From positions 22,087,533 through 22,151,532 of the forward strand of contig CP137680.1 in the NCBI GenBank assembly GCA_037976565.1: a DNA stretch of 64,000 bases, written 5' to 3'. Made by a program: the position numbers and the translations under genes. The stretch is from Mesocentrotus franciscanus. Its lineage: Eukaryota; Echinodermata; Echinoidea; Camarodonta; Strongylocentrotidae. The notes under the pieces are model-generated. The model had not been told where the DNA came from, did not search any database, and saw only the letters and a program-made list of their open reading frames with translations. Of this stretch, positions 40,976-52,483 are shown one piece after another. The number at the start of each line of letters is the position of its first letter. Within the stretch, counting starts at the first letter, position 1.

Positions 40976-41147
40976 TGTTGTAATAGGTTATATGACTCGG
41001 TGAAATAATAAAGTCTGGCAGACGATGTAGTTACTGATTAGTAGCCATATTGTAAGACCCATATATTTATGTATCCTTCCGCCTAGCTCGGCGTGCTATT
41101 TACATATCATATCTCATGTTACTGTAGTTCCAAGTGGATATACAACA
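40976..41147 (-). repeat. 3' LTR of Gypsy-2
   Basis: 172 bp with TGTTG...CAACA ends. On the minus strand it starts TGTTGTATATCCACTTGG, preceded by the purine tract GAGGGAGA. It contains 'ggtgaaataataaagtctgg' on the plus strand and lacks the 6-bp 'accggt'-type segment present in the 5' LTR. Confidence 0.92.
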
Positions 41148-41640
41148 TCTCCCTCACAATAGATTTTAAAAAAAAAATGAATAACCAAGAAAAGTTATAA
41201 CAGTTAATCATAAAACCTCTTGAAACTCCAAACAGCTGCAAGCAAACATTTTGCAAATATCAATACCTTAAAAAAACTTTATCATATCATATCTCATGTT
41301 ACTGTAGTTCCAAGTGGATATACAACATCTCCCTCACAATAGATTTTAAAAAAAAATGAATAACCAAGAAAAGTTATAACAGTTAATCATAAAACCTCTT
41401 GAAACTCCAAACAGCTGCAAGCAAACATTTTGCAAATATCAATACCTTAAAAAAACTTTATCATATCATATCTCGTGTTAATGTAGTTCCAAGTGGATAT
41501 ACAACATCTCCCTCACAATAGATTTTTTTTTTTAAATGAATAACCAAGAAAAGTTATAACAGTTAATCATAAAACCTCTTGAAACTCCAAACAGCTGCAA
41601 GCAAACATTTTGCAAATATCAATACCTTTAAAAAAAAACT
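41103..41640 (-). repeat. Triplicated LTR/3'-UTR border
   Basis: A unit of 179-180 bp occurs three times (from 41,103, 41,283 and 41,462). Each copy contains the first about 45 bp of the LTR (plus strand 'catatctcatgttactgtag' ... 'ggatatacaaca'), the purine tract, and about 130 bp of 3' UTR ('aatcataaaacctcttgaaa', 'caaacagctgcaagcaaaca'). The innermost copy reads 'gttaatgtag' like the 5' LTR, whereas the outer two read 'gttactgtag'. Confidence 0.92.
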
Positions 41641-42398
41641 TTAACATATGCCCGACTAATTGCCAAGTAACAATCAACGAATATGTTTATGATTCACAAG
41701 AACCCAAAGTCGCAACCTTACTTTAGTTCTGTAGAGAAGTCCTTTTTTGAAAAATTAATACGTGGAATACCTAAAACCAGATGATAAAGACAAAACTATA
41801 TGTGATTACATATACATCAGCAAATACATGCCTATACAGTTTTTTTTCTATATTGACATTTCCAACTTCTTTTTCACTAATCCAGACTTGGCCATTTAGA
41901 AGTAAATTGTACTTACATATATTTACAACCAAAATACTGAAATACTAGTTTGTAAGCAAAACATTGTTTCAAATTTGCTCATACAAAAAACTTTACTGGG
42001 CAGGGCTACTGGATAACTCTATGGAAACTTTAGAACATGTATTCAACTTTGTTCTCATATTCTTAAAACATTTATAAAAACTCAACACAAAACACTGTAT
42101 TCAAGAAAGTTATGTTGCTTGATTATTCAACATAAAGATACCCTTGGGCACATTTCTTTACATTAGCATCATTGCATGCCATTTTATTTATTGTATGCTA
42201 TTTCTCTCTTCTTCTTTTCTTTTTTGTTGTTGTTGCTATGAATATGTTAAAAAAACTTTTTAAAATCTCGGTTATTATCCAATATACATGAGGTGTCTTT
42301 ATGTGAGATTCTAACTATAAACTGGAACCTTTGTTCAATCTATATAGTCTGTCACTTCTTGTGTTTTAATGTTTCTTTCAAATTGTTTTTGGTAGTGT
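41641..42398 (-). other. Gypsy-2 3' UTR
   Basis: Non-coding DNA between the pol stop and the triplicated border. No env-like frame is present. AT-rich with poly-T runs. Confidence 0.6.
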
Positions 42399-45300
42399 TT
42401 AACGATAACGGACAGGTTTTTTACTCGTGCGTCCAGAACGTGTTCTGTAAGGGTCTGTCTCGGATCCTGTCTGGTGGTCTAGCGACTGGTCATGGTCAAG
42501 TCCGTCTGCAATTCTTTTGTTCATTGGGGTAGGTGTGTTAGCTAGGCGCGCATCTTCAGTTGGCTCTGCCAGACGAGGCATCTGTGGGACATCTCTCAAG
42601 TGTACCCTATTCCTTCTGAGTCGCGTGCCATTTGGGGTTGTGACTATGTACGACCTGGCCTGTAGATCATTACATAAGTTTGTCACCTCAGCTGGAATCC
42701 AAGTGTGGGATTCTTTGTCCAGAAAGCGGACTTTCTGTCCTACTCTGAGTGGCTGGAGCTCTTGCTTGCTTCCAACCGCATCGTAGTCTGTCTTCATGCG
42801 TCCCCTGCGCTGCTCCAAACGTTCCTGGTTCTTTTGTCCTTGATATGTTGTATTCGAATCAAGGTTAGCAGGAAGCAGTGTTCGGACTTGGCGGCCGAAC
42901 ATCATTTCGGCTGGGGATGGAAGATGGGCATCCACTGGAGTACATCGTAGGTTTAGTAGAGCTGCTGCTGTACTTTCTCCAGTTGCCTGTGTTTTCCGTA
43001 TGATCTCTTTCACTGTTCGGACCGTACGCTCTATTTGTCCGTTTGACTGGGGGTACCTTGGTGAGGAGGTCTGATGCGTAATTCCCCAGTCCTTGCACAT
43101 ATGCTGAAAAGCTGCACCGATGAATTGTGGGCCGTTGTCTGACATAATCTCTGTAGGAGATCCCAGAAGGCCAAATATGCCAGTTACAGCATTCGCCACA
43201 CTTGCACTCGTTGTGGAAGTCAACCGATGTACGACTGGGAATTTCGAGTGATAATCAACTATAAGAAGATACTGAACCATATTCAACTCAAACAGGTCCA
43301 TGCCAACTTTGGTCCAAGGTGTGATAGGGATTTCATGAGGAAGGAGTGGTTCCCTTCTCTGCTCAGGCATCCTTTCCTGGCATTGTTTGCACAGTCTGAC
43401 ACTTTCGTCAATCTGGCGATTTATGTTTGGCCAGTAAACCGACTGGCGTGCTAGGAGTCTCATCTTCTCGATGCCCGGATGGCCTTTGTGCAGTTGCTGA
43501 AGGATATCTTGTCTCATAGATTGGGGAATGATCACCTGCCTGCCTTTGAAGAGGACACCTCCAGACATGCCTAGTTCATCACGAAATGGCCAGAATGGGC
43601 GCAAATCGTTTGGAAGTTCCTGAATAGTTGCAGGCCAACCAGCATGAGTGAATTCTTTCACTTGCTGTAGAATAGGATCCCTGGTAGTCTCCTTCTGTAG
43701 TGCTTCTTGCTTGAGGCTCCCGAAATGGAGCAGATCGATACCCAATGGGTCCTCAACCTCGTCCAGTAGTATGCTTTCTACGTGGACATCCAGCGGAATG
43801 TCTTCTGCCTTCATCGGATTTGGCAGTCTACTGAGCGTGTCAGGAATAATCATCTCTGTTCCTGGTCTGTGTTCAATTGTGAAGTTGTATCCTTGAATCT
43901 TCACTAAAAGCCTTTGTAGCCTGGGCGGGGCACTTGTGAGTGGCTTGCTGCATATCGTCACAAGCGGTTTGTGGTCAGTCAGTATCTTGAAGTCTCTCCC
44001 AAAGAGGTAAGTGTGAAATCGGGTAATCCCGAAGACAAGTGCCAGTGTCTCCCTCTCAATATTTGAGTACTGGGCTTGGCAGGGAGAGAGACTTTTCGAG
44101 GCATATGCCACAGGCCTTCCATGCTGTGAGAGGCATGCTCCCAATCCTTTGGATGACGCGTCTACTTCAAGGGTGACAGGTAGCCCTGGATCGTAGTACT
44201 TCAGCAAGCTGTCTTGCTGGATAGCTTTCTTCAGCTGGCAGTATGCCTCCTGGTGATCCTCTTGCCACATGAATGGGACATTTTTCTTCATGAGATCACG
44301 CAAAATAGCGACTTGGTCTGCATAGTTTGGGATGTAGGGTGACAGGAAGTTCATCATGCCTAGAAACCTCTGAAGGTCCTCCTTATCCTGTGGGGTAGGC
44401 ATTGTGTGGATATCTTCCACCTTGCAGGGATCGGGACTGATTCCTTCATCTGAGTAAATCGTCCCGAAGAAGTTGATCGAGCTCGCTTTCACTACACATT
44501 TGCTGCTGTTGAAGACGAGTCCCTCCTTTGAGGCCACCTCAAGCAGCTTTGTGAGGTTTAGGTCGTGCTCTTCTTCCGTCCTGCCCATGACGACTATATC
44601 GTCTGCTATGCAAACACATCCTTGGGTCTGCCCTATTATGTCATCCATCCGCTGTTGGAATAGATCTTGGCTTGTGGAAAGCCCAAACGGAAGACGAAGA
44701 AAACAATACCTCCCGAACGGAGTACGGAATGTAGTCAGCTCTTGCGAATCTTCACTCAGATGCACTGACCAATAGCCAGATTTCGCATCTAATTTAGTGA
44801 AGAACTTCCCATTCGCAAATGATGGATTGATCTCTTCAAGTGTTTGGATTTTGTGAGGGCACCGCTTGAGACTTTCATTCAGGCGCTTCGGGTCTAAGCA
44901 CACCCGGATTGATCCATCCTTCTTTACTGATGTAGTGATAGAGCTGCACCAATCAGTGTGATGCGTTACCTTACGAATTACACACTGTTTTTCCATCTTG
45001 TCAAGCTCGGCTTTTAACTTATCCTTGATATGAATGCTACACTTCCGTGGGGCATCTATGTGCGGATTGGCATCTTCCTTTAACAGAAGGGTAGCTGGGT
45101 CCTTGAAGTTACCTATGCGGTCGAATTGGCCCGGCCATCGTGAAATAAGGTCGTCTACTGTCCGTATGCATGGTGCTTGACCTGAAACATTTATAGGTGC
45201 TTCAACACATTGTTTCACCGTGTGGAGAGTGACCAGCTTAAGGGCCTTGCTGCTTGAAAGGCCTAATATTGAAGGTCCTGGTACATCAACCACGAAAAAC

Positions 45301-45626
45301 TCCCGTTTAGTCCAACCTGAATCCTCATATTGACACATGAGATCAAGAGAACCGATACAAGGGATAGCCGTTTCACCATAGGCCATGAGCTGGACGCGCC
45401 GTGGCCTTACAATAGAGCGCCACTGGCCATCGGGGTACATTTTGTTTACAATACGAAGAGGGAGTGTGTTGCCGCCTGCTCCAGTATCTATCTTCACCTT
45501 CAGGTGATGTTGCCCGGCCTTGTACGGACAAGTGATATCTAATACTGCGAAAGCTTCCTTGCTCTCTTCTTCGTCCTTGGTGTCCATGCTCGAAATCACT
45601 ATCGAGCTGAAATGCTGAGGACACAA
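42399..45626 (-). CDS. Gypsy-2 Pol polyprotein, intact
   Basis: 1,075 residues in retrotransposon order. Protease has the active-site triplet in 'IDTGAGGN' (residues 46-53). Reverse transcriptase spans about 205-400, with 'KLDAKSGYW' and the catalytic IADD at 340-343. RNase H has D489 in 'EVDASSKG' and 'IERETLAL' at about 523-530. The integrase zinc-binding region uses H713/H716 and C746/C749, and the integrase core has D777, D830 and E866 (D-x35-E). A basic tail ends 'RTSKKPVRYR'. Protease before reverse transcriptase before integrase is the Gypsy arrangement. There is no chromodomain and no env. The frame is open throughout, with one short overlap with gag in a different frame, so a ribosomal frameshift is the likely route of expression. 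Confidence 0.95.
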   Translation of the reverse strand: MCPQHFSSIVISSMDTKDEEESKEAFAVLDITCPYKAGQHHLKVKIDTGAGGNTLPLRIVNKMYPDGQWRSIVRPRRVQLMAYGETAIPCIGSLDLMCQYEDSGWTKREFFVVDVPGPSILGLSSSKALKLVTLHTVKQCVEAPINVSGQAPCIRTVDDLISRWPGQFDRIGNFKDPATLLLKEDANPHIDAPRKCSIHIKDKLKAELDKMEKQCVIRKVTHHTDWCSSITTSVKKDGSIRVCLDPKRLNESLKRCPHKIQTLEEINPSFANGKFFTKLDAKSGYWSVHLSEDSQELTTFRTPFGRYCFLRLPFGLSTSQDLFQQRMDDIIGQTQGCVCIADDIVVMGRTEEEHDLNLTKLLEVASKEGLVFNSSKCVVKASSINFFGTIYSDEGISPDPCKVEDIHTMPTPQDKEDLQRFLGMMNFLSPYIPNYADQVAILRDLMKKNVPFMWQEDHQEAYCQLKKAIQQDSLLKYYDPGLPVTLEVDASSKGLGACLSQHGRPVAYASKSLSPCQAQYSNIERETLALVFGITRFHTYLFGRDFKILTDHKPLVTICSKPLTSAPPRLQRLLVKIQGYNFTIEHRPGTEMIIPDTLSRLPNPMKAEDIPLDVHVESILLDEVEDPLGIDLLHFGSLKQEALQKETTRDPILQQVKEFTHAGWPATIQELPNDLRPFWPFRDELGMSGGVLFKGRQVIIPQSMRQDILQQLHKGHPGIEKMRLLARQSVYWPNINRQIDESVRLCKQCQERMPEQRREPLLPHEIPITPWTKVGMDLFELNMVQYLLIVDYHSKFPVVHRLTSTTSASVANAVTGIFGLLGSPTEIMSDNGPQFIGAAFQHMCKDWGITHQTSSPRYPQSNGQIERTVRTVKEIIRKTQATGESTAAALLNLRCTPVDAHLPSPAEMMFGRQVRTLLPANLDSNTTYQGQKNQERLEQRRGRMKTDYDAVGSKQELQPLRVGQKVRFLDKESHTWIPAEVTNLCNDLQARSYIVTTPNGTRLRRNRVHLRDVPQMPRLAEPTEDARLANTPTPMNKRIADGLDHDQSLDHQTGSETDPYRTRSGRTSKKPVRYR

Positions 45627-46477
45627 TCCTCTTCATGGGTAGAAGGTATCTGTTCATTCACTTCTAGAGGCGAAGTGTCAACCTTCTCATGGCTCGGTCC
45701 ACGTCTTCTATCTGACTTGGACCTGCAGCATTTGGCCCAATGCCCCTTCTTCCCACAGTACTTGCAGTTATCATGATATGCTGGGCATTTCCTGGGAGGA
45801 TGATGCAGTCCACAATTACCGCATTGTTTGCGCTCACTCATTCTGGGTCTGCCATCTTTGCTAGGTCTCTGTGGTTTCCTATTGAATGCGTCAATGTTTG
45901 ACACTGGGGCCAGGTCTGCCAGACACTGCCTGCCAGCAGCAATAGCCTCATATTGCCTTCCTAGTGTGACCACATCCGTAAGGGGGTGGCCTGCTGGTTT
46001 CTGTAACAAATCACGCTGCAGACCATCAAAATGCGTAGATGCAATTACCAGTTCAATTATTCGTTCGTTGAGTTCTGCATCTGTGAAATTGCATTGGCGG
46101 CTTTTGTCCCTACAGCGGGTCACAAAATCGTCGATGGATTCTTCGGGTTTCTGCCTATACCTCATAAGTTCAAGACGGTGGATACGAAAGTTAATACTGA
46201 CTTTCAACTGCTTCTAGAAAAAATCCCATACTTTTTCTGGTTTATCCTGATCTGCAGTACTAAGACCTGAAGCATTGAGGCATCGCAAACCTTCTACACC
46301 TAAAGCAATCTTTATCTTTGTTGCTACCTTCACTTCATCCGTAATATCTAAATCTTTCAAGCATAGTTCCATGCGCTGCTTAAAGAGAGAGAATCCACTT
46401 GCCAAGTCTGGCATCTGCCAATTCATTTCAGGGAGACGCGCCATATTTAATGCGTAGCAACTCGATAAGTCTAACAA
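45599..46477 (-). pseudogene. Gypsy-2 Gag with one in-frame TAG
   Basis: One frame from 46,477 to 45,599, broken only by TAG at 46,214-46,216 after 'PEKVWDFF'. The N-terminal part ('FSLFKQRMELCLKDL') and capsid part ('VSINFRIHRLELMRYRQKPE') are typical of Mag-like Gypsy elements. The nucleocapsid has two Cys/His clusters: 'CGNCGLHHPPRKC' (irregular) and 'CKYCGKKGHWAKCC' (C-x2-C-x4-H-x4-C). The end overlaps pol by 28 bp in another frame. Apart from the stop it looks intact, so it may be a very recent loss or a sequencing error. Confidence 0.88.
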
Positions 46478-46887
46478 AACCAGTCCGTCTTAATCGATAC
46501 CTAGGCTATGAGTGCTCACAGTACGTGATCAAAATAAGTTCTCACACAAGACACGCATCAATAATTGTCAATGGGCCGAAAGTTATTTGCATAAATAGAA
46601 ATATGCCCAGGTATTAGCAGTAATTCACCTATTGGTCGGAACTACTTGAATGCTGCTCACATCAAATTTCAGGCAAAATCAATTACGAGCATACACTTTA
46701 AACACGTGTAGATCCATACCCTGTGCTAGTACATGCTTATGGGTGGTCCTATAGCTGCTGCTACAAAATTTTGGAGCTAAATCTGATCCAATTTGGGCCA
46801 CTCAATTTGGTCCTACTCAGTCTGGGGGTCAGATCTCAATTATTATTATCGTCTAACAATAAGTACACAAACTGTCACAATATACCT
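46478..46887 (-). other. Gypsy-2 leader, part next to gag
   Basis: Non-coding between gag and the left terminal repeat of Harbinger-2. Sequence up to 46,887 is taken as the retrotransposon leader because the element is continuous by its flanking duplication. Confidence 0.5.
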
Positions 46888-46905
46888 GGGGAGGATTTCA
46901 CTAAC

Positions 46906-49320
46906 ATTGCCCAGCGATTAATCGCCCAACCCATCGTTGGAACTCTACTCATCGCAGCTGCGATGAGTAGAGTCGATGGATTTCACAAAACCCGTCGCAG
47001 CAGCGATGCATTTTTAATGAATAATGTCTTCGTGAACGAGGATGAGGTCAATCGCATCGCTAGCTAAGCATCATGCCCGCCAGTTTTGACTGCAACCAAG
47101 CAATAGTGCCATACAGTTCTTGACAAGAAAGTTCAAAATGAATTCTAACGGCAATCATGATGCCTGTGACGTAAGTTAATTCAGAATTACAAGTTTCATT
47201 GCTATTCAATTGTGGATTTTCACAACTATTTATCAACACAGGAGCTTACCATTTTGTTTTTGTCATGACATGGCTCAGCGCCAAGTTTTCGTGGTGCGTT
47301 CGCTGCGCGTGGCCGGCGGCGAATACATTGCTATCTACGTTAGATGTCGATGGCACACAGTGTCAACATGTATGACAGGGGGCCCAACGTCTTGTAGTTG
47401 TAGGCCAAATCTAATTAAAAAATGACTTTGAAATGTAACAATCATAATAAATCCTATTTTTTCGTTTATAGTCATCCAGCTATATATTAGGCGTATAGAT
47501 CTAGATCTAGAAAAGGTCTAGATCTACCTTAAATTATAAAAAAAACAAGAGTCAAGACAGAGTAGATCTAGGCCTAGCCCTAGGGCCTAGAATTAGAATA
47601 GATCTAGACTAAGTAAGACTAGAGTAGAGTAGAGGCTAGACTTCTACCAGACTAGAATCTAGGTCTAGAACTCTAGCCTAGATTAGATCTAGTCTAGATC
47701 TAGTAGATTCTAGAGGTCTAGATAGGGTCTACAGGCTAGGGCAGTAGGGCCGGGGACAAGGGTGTCTGAACGATTTTTGAATTTTCCATTGCCTTTTTTT
47801 AGTTTTATTGGATTGTTTTTCACCATCATGGTTGGATAATTGAACAAATCAACTAGAGATCTAGAACTAGAAGGTCTACTCTACTCAGTCTCAGAAGAAC
47901 ACATTTCAAATTTCAAGGCTCACCGATGTTTCTATCACAAGATAGTCTACAGGCACAGCCCCCAAAAAAAAAAAAAAAAATCTAGATCTAGGGTCTAGGT
48001 CTAGGCAATATTCATCCAATTTTTGTCCAGAATGGACAAAAAGTGGTACTAGGCCTAGGCCTACACTACAGTCTACACGCCAAGTAATAATTTTTGCTCA
48101 AAAGCTGCACAGCACGATATGCAAAGCGTGGGGTAGGCCTACCTCTAGGACTAGGGCTAGGCCTAAGACTAAGTAAGGGTATTTTCAAACTGTAACTGCT
48201 CGTGATCCCTTGGCCTTTGGGTTTGGGACTAGATCTAGAGAAAAAATAAGCCCATGGATAGGTCTACTAGATCTATATTCCTTACAGCTGGCCCAACTTA
48301 TCCCTCGGGGTCTCACTTCATGAAATTGGTAAATATCCGAGTTACCATGGAAACAGTGTTTAAATCGCTGTTTCGTTCAACTTCAAGATATATTTAGATT
48401 TCCGAAGTGAGCCCCTTTGGGGAATATGGAGAAAAACCTGCTCTTTCATACGACACCTCACTTATTGAGTATCACTTTCAGGATCACGAGCAGTATTGAC
48501 TATTGTATTGCCTTTTATTGGTTTGAATCTCAATTTGGTAATAAAAACATTGACCAATTTTGCATGAGCGCGCAATGCAGATGGACTGCTTAGGGATGTG
48601 TGCAATCTCTATGGCCTATGGCCTTTATGGGAAGGATTTTAGCACATAAAACCGAGTGCGCGATCAGACGCCCTACTAGTACTACTAGACCTTCTAAATC
48701 TAGGTCTACAGTAGACTTCTACGTTCTAGATCTAGATCTAGTCTAGATTTAGGTCAAGTAAATAGAGTCTAGACCTAAATGTGCCAAAAATCTATTTTTT
48801 TAAATAATTAATTAGATCTAGATCTAGGTCTAGAATCTAGATCTAGACGTGTAGTCTAGATCTAGGCCTAGAGAAGAGTCTAGACCCTAGGCCTAGACTC
48901 CTATAGATCTAGACTAGAATAATTTAATTGTGAATTTGTGGATTTGTGCAATAGTCTAGACTAGATCTAGATCTAGACCCTAGAACTTGAAGGTCTAGAT
49001 CTATGACAATAATAAATAGTCAATGAGTGATCATGACATTGAATCATGAATGAATCAATAATGAATTAATCTATCTCTAGATTCTAGGCCTAAATTAATG
49101 AGTAGACCTAATGTAAATTTTACAAGTAGAGTCTAGACTCTAGACTAAATTTACAATTGGAAGTAAATGGTATGAATCGTTGTGACAATGGTCATGTGTC
49201 ATGAGGTCTCCCCCATTCCCCCTCGAAAGAAAAAATAAATTAATAAATAAATAAAAATACTCTGTGGATTGGATTGTAACTGGAAATGATCTATTGTGTT
49301 GTTTTTGTTTTCAATTTCAG
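46906..49320. other. Harbinger-2 left arm with CTAG-rich tract
   Basis: From about 47,470 to 49,145 the sequence is dominated by overlapping palindromic words around CTAG: TCTAGA, AGATCT, CCTAGG and 'gatctagatctag'. They are mixed with ordinary DNA and have no fixed period. Short open frames (46,723-47,067, 47,210-47,425) are not recognised. An upstream exon of the Myb-like gene should lie here because the first visible exon begins after a splice acceptor, but I could not place it. Confidence 0.6.
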
Positions 49321-49588
49321 AAGAGAGGAAAGCCCTGGGAGGCACATGAAGTGGCAGCCTTGTGCAGCTTCGTGGGCTGCAACGCATCCCGTCTGTTTGG
49401 GAGTGGCGGGAGAGGAAGCTTGGGCGTCGAAAGACAGAAGATGGATGCGTGGGAGGAGTGCCGGATGGCAATCGTTGCAGCAGGGGGTCACCCAGACAGA
49501 TCCTGGGAGAAGCTGTAGAAGTGGCAGGACTTGGCATCCAAGGCCAAGAAATACAACGCCCAAAGGAGGCAGCAACTCCATGGAACTG
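49321..49588 (+). pseudogene. Harbinger-2 Myb/SANT-like protein, DNA-binding exon
   Basis: Starts after 'ttttcaatttcag' and ends at donor CTG|GTAGGT in phase 1. It encodes 'KRGKPWEAHEVAALCSF', 'KMDAWEECRMAIVAAGG' and, after a TAG at 49,516-49,518, 'KWQDLASKAKKYNAQRR'. The three tryptophan-centred helices and the 'K-W-x-x-L-x-x-x-A-K-K' end match the Myb/SANT-like domain of Harbinger accessory proteins, which guide the transposase to the nucleus and to terminal DNA. The TAG sits between helix 2 and helix 3 where the family usually has K or Q next to W. The loop after 'SFVG' is glycine-rich and longer than normal. Confidence 0.75.
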
Positions 49589-49653
49589 GTAGGTTTCTCT
49601 TGATTTATTTCACATTATGTACAACACATAGTTATCAAAAATTTAGACTTTGA

Positions 49654-50093
49654 CCCCGTTCTCATTCACTTCGTTGGAGCGGTCTAAGACCCGTTCCTCA
49701 GGAGCGGTTCTTAGGTGAGTGAGAACGGTCAAAGTGGTCCAGGAAGTGGACTTCTGGACCGCTCCAGAAGACCACCTCGGGAGGTGGTCTTGAGGAAGGT
49801 CTTATTAAGAGCGGTTTGGAGCGCTCTAACGTGCGAGTGTGAGCAGGCGTACTTTGAATGGAAGTGGTCTAGTGACGTTGCACGCGAAACATGTAGTACG
49901 GTACATACGCTTAGTATTCCGCGCGAAAAATTTACCCGCTGACCTGAGCTGCCATAGCAACAAGACCACTTTGACTCGTGGAGCGGTTTGAGCCATAAAA
50001 AACTGCTCGGAGTGTGAACCCTCGCAAACCGTTCCTCAAGACCCGTTCCTCTGGAGCGGTCTAAGACCACTTTCAAAGTGAGTGAGAACGGGG
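49654..50093. repeat. CCCCGTTCTC-ended MITE in the Myb-gene intron
   Basis: The inverted ends CCCCGTTCTCATTCACTT and AAGTGAGTGAGAACGGGG frame repeated 'gagcggtctaagacc', 'ccgttcctcagga' and 'ggaccgctcc' blocks in both orientations. The core contains 'cgcgcgaaaaatttaccc'. The outer 'ttagac' on both sides may also belong to the element. It is non-coding and fills much of the first intron. Confidence 0.75.
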
Positions 50094-50566
50094 TCTAATA
50101 CAATCAGACTGTTTCAAAGGAGGCAGGCTCTAATGGGCAGGTGCATGACAAGAAGTATAAGGAAGTAAGGAAACCACCATGCACTAAATTTTATTAGACT
50201 AGTATCATTCTGGGAATTTGTATTTGTTATTTTGTATAAAAGTACATAGACCCTATATTCCTTTAACACTTGAAACAAGTTAATTGGCTGATACATGGAA
50301 TGTCTTCTCATGCAAAAGTCAATGTATGTTGTATGATCTATGTTAGCAATAAAATTCCTTTAAATAGTACATCATGAGAAACACTTCAAGATGGAATTCT
50401 CTTAATTCTGGAGATAATTTTCATTTAAAGTCGCCTTCGTGAACTACAGATCCATTACTATTGACTTTAAATTCATATATTACATTGGCATTTTGATCAA
50501 ATCAACATTGTATCACATAAACACTATTTGATGTACATGTACATGTATTTCTCACAACTGTTACAG

Positions 50567-50637
50567 GAGGAGGATTCGTGACACCGAATCAAACATATGA
50601 GATGGTTCTCCAGGCACTGCCGGATGAACTGAGGAAG
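50567..50637 (+). pseudogene. Harbinger-2 Myb-like gene, exon b
   Basis: Acceptor 'caactgttacag', donor AAG|GTATAG. It joins in phase to the preceding exon and encodes 'GGFVTPNQTYEMVLQALPD' and 'ELRK'. This linker is not a known domain. Confidence 0.6.
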
Positions 50638-51255
50638 GTATAGCACCTATCGCAAGTACTGAAACTGTAAGTGAATGAGAATCGTCTGCTGAGAGCCAAA
50701 AGTGCATGCACTAACTATTTTATTTTTTATATAGAGTTAATGCCATTCTGGCTCTGAATATATTGAAGCGCTTTCAACTCTTGAAGTAAATAATATACCT
50801 ATTTACTTGATTTAATTTGTATTACAAGAGATGTTAATTCAAAATTGAAACAAAGTTCCAGTTATGATAAAAGCATCATATGCTTCATGAATTTTCAGTC
50901 TCCCCAAGAAAAAAACCCACCAGTAGTTAAAGTAGTTAACGTAAGATTCCTAGCTCCTAGCTGTAGTACATTGTTGTAAAAGAATGACTAACAAGAGTAA
51001 CTGCCCATTATATTGGGTGACTTGATTGAATAATCAACAAAATAAATTGCTACTTCTAACTAACAACTACACCTGCAACTTATAATGCAAACTTCCAACA
51101 GCAAACTGCAACTGACTCCAACAAAGCCAAAGAAGTACATGTGTTAATACCCAATACTTGAAAGTCAAAGTGTATAATGCATCTTAAGTCCACGAAATGA
51201 CTCGGTGGATAAGAGATTTGATTCACACATGTATTCATGATTTTCATATTTCTAG

Positions 51256-51330
51256 GCCCCATCAAGCGTATATGCAGTACGTGGACCACCAACTACAACT
51301 ACGGTTGCACAAGCCGGATCACACGTTCAG
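51256..51330 (+). pseudogene. Harbinger-2 Myb-like gene, exon c
   Basis: 75 bp between 'catatttctag' and 'cag|gtaaga', in frame, encoding a Thr/Pro/Ala-rich linker 'VRGPPTTTTVAQAG'. Confidence 0.55.
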
Positions 51331-51616
51331 GTAAGATTACCTCTTCTTAACTCATCTTTGGGATGACAACAAAAAAATGGTATGGGATCAATGTCCTTTA
51401 CCAAGGAAACCCAATGGAAGTTGTGGTATAATTTCATTTGCCATTTCATTTGTTCTACACTTGGGCCTGATGTAAGGATTTTTTCTTTCTAGAAGGGGGT
51501 GGGTGGGGTGTAGGAAGATGTGCTTAAATACATAGACTACACCTTACAATATACATGGTGGCTAGAACAATAAACATAATAGAATAACACTATATGGTCG
51601 TGCATTTTCCTTACAG

Positions 51617-51694
51617 CATCATGTAGGAGTTTCTATTGCGCAAGTACCAGCAACTGTAACTTCACCACAAGGAGCTAAACAGAGTGTTAGGAAG
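51617..51694 (+). pseudogene. Harbinger-2 Myb-like gene, exon d
   Basis: 78 bp between 'ttccttacag' and 'aag|gtaaga', in frame, encoding a linker with 'VSIAQVPATVTSPQGAKQ'. Confidence 0.55.
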
Positions 51695-51937
51695 GTAAGA
51701 TTTAGTCCATGAAAGATATCCATCAGTGTTTTCATACATTTCATAAAACTAATCTCCACAGTCATTTACCTTTTGACATTCTCTTTTCTAACATCTGTCT
51801 CTATATGTCTCTCTGTATCTCACTCCCCTTTTCACTCTTTTAGATGTTTTTATTCTTCCACTATCATCTTCTTCTTCTTCACTAATTCATCTATTGTCTA
51901 TATTTTCTCTTCTTTGATTGTTTTGTATTCTTTTCAG

Positions 51938-52280
51938 TAAGCCTCTCTAAAGTGTTGGGAGCCCCAAATTCACCAAACATTTGATGGCAAAATTTCATTT
52001 AAATTGTATCATAATGTGAAAGAGGATGTCATTTAAGACACGCTTCTGCAAAGATTCCCCCGAAAATGTGTTGAAGATAAATATTGATAAAAAAATACAT
52101 AAATGGGGTTTTTTTGTTTTACGCAGAAAAAATCAATCAATAATTGACTTCAAACACATTTGTTTTGAAAGTCCTTACAGAAATGTGTCTTAAGTGACAT
52201 CCTGTTTCACATTATGATACAATTTAAGTAAAACTTTGCCAGCAAACTTGTTGGGGTTCCCAGCACTTTCGAGGGGCTTA
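51938..52280. repeat. Foldback MITE in the Myb-gene intron
   Basis: The ends TAAGCCTCTC and GAGGGGCTTA are inverted. The arms share 'gtgttgggagcccc' with 'ggggttcccagcac', 'tttgatggcaaaatttcatt' with 'aaaactttgccagcaaac', and 'tgtcatttaagacac' with 'gtgtcttaagtgaca'. The loop is at about 52,075-52,140. It is non-coding. Confidence 0.85.
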
Positions 52281-52447
52281 AAAGTTATTATTTTTATCAT
52301 TACTAAAAAATTTTAATTGAATATATCTACATAAATAGATGCCAATGATTCTGATGTACATGATCTGTTCAGGCTATAAAACATGAAATGAAATAGAACT
52401 TGATACTTTGAAATGTTCAATCACAGTACGTTTTCTTCTTCTTACAG

Positions 52448-52483
52448 AGGCCTGTCACAAGAATAGACACAGAAACCGAAGAT
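52448..52483 (+). pseudogene. Harbinger-2 Myb-like gene, micro-exon e
   Basis: 36 bp between 'cttcttacag' and 'gat|gtaagt', encoding 'RPVTRIDTETED' in frame with exon d. It is short, so support rests on the strong splice signals and continuous phase. Confidence 0.45.

Noticed and set aside
42399..46477. Gypsy-2 as an endogenous retrovirus with env
   Set aside because: No third frame with signal peptide, glycosylation sites or membrane anchor lies between pol and the 3' LTR.
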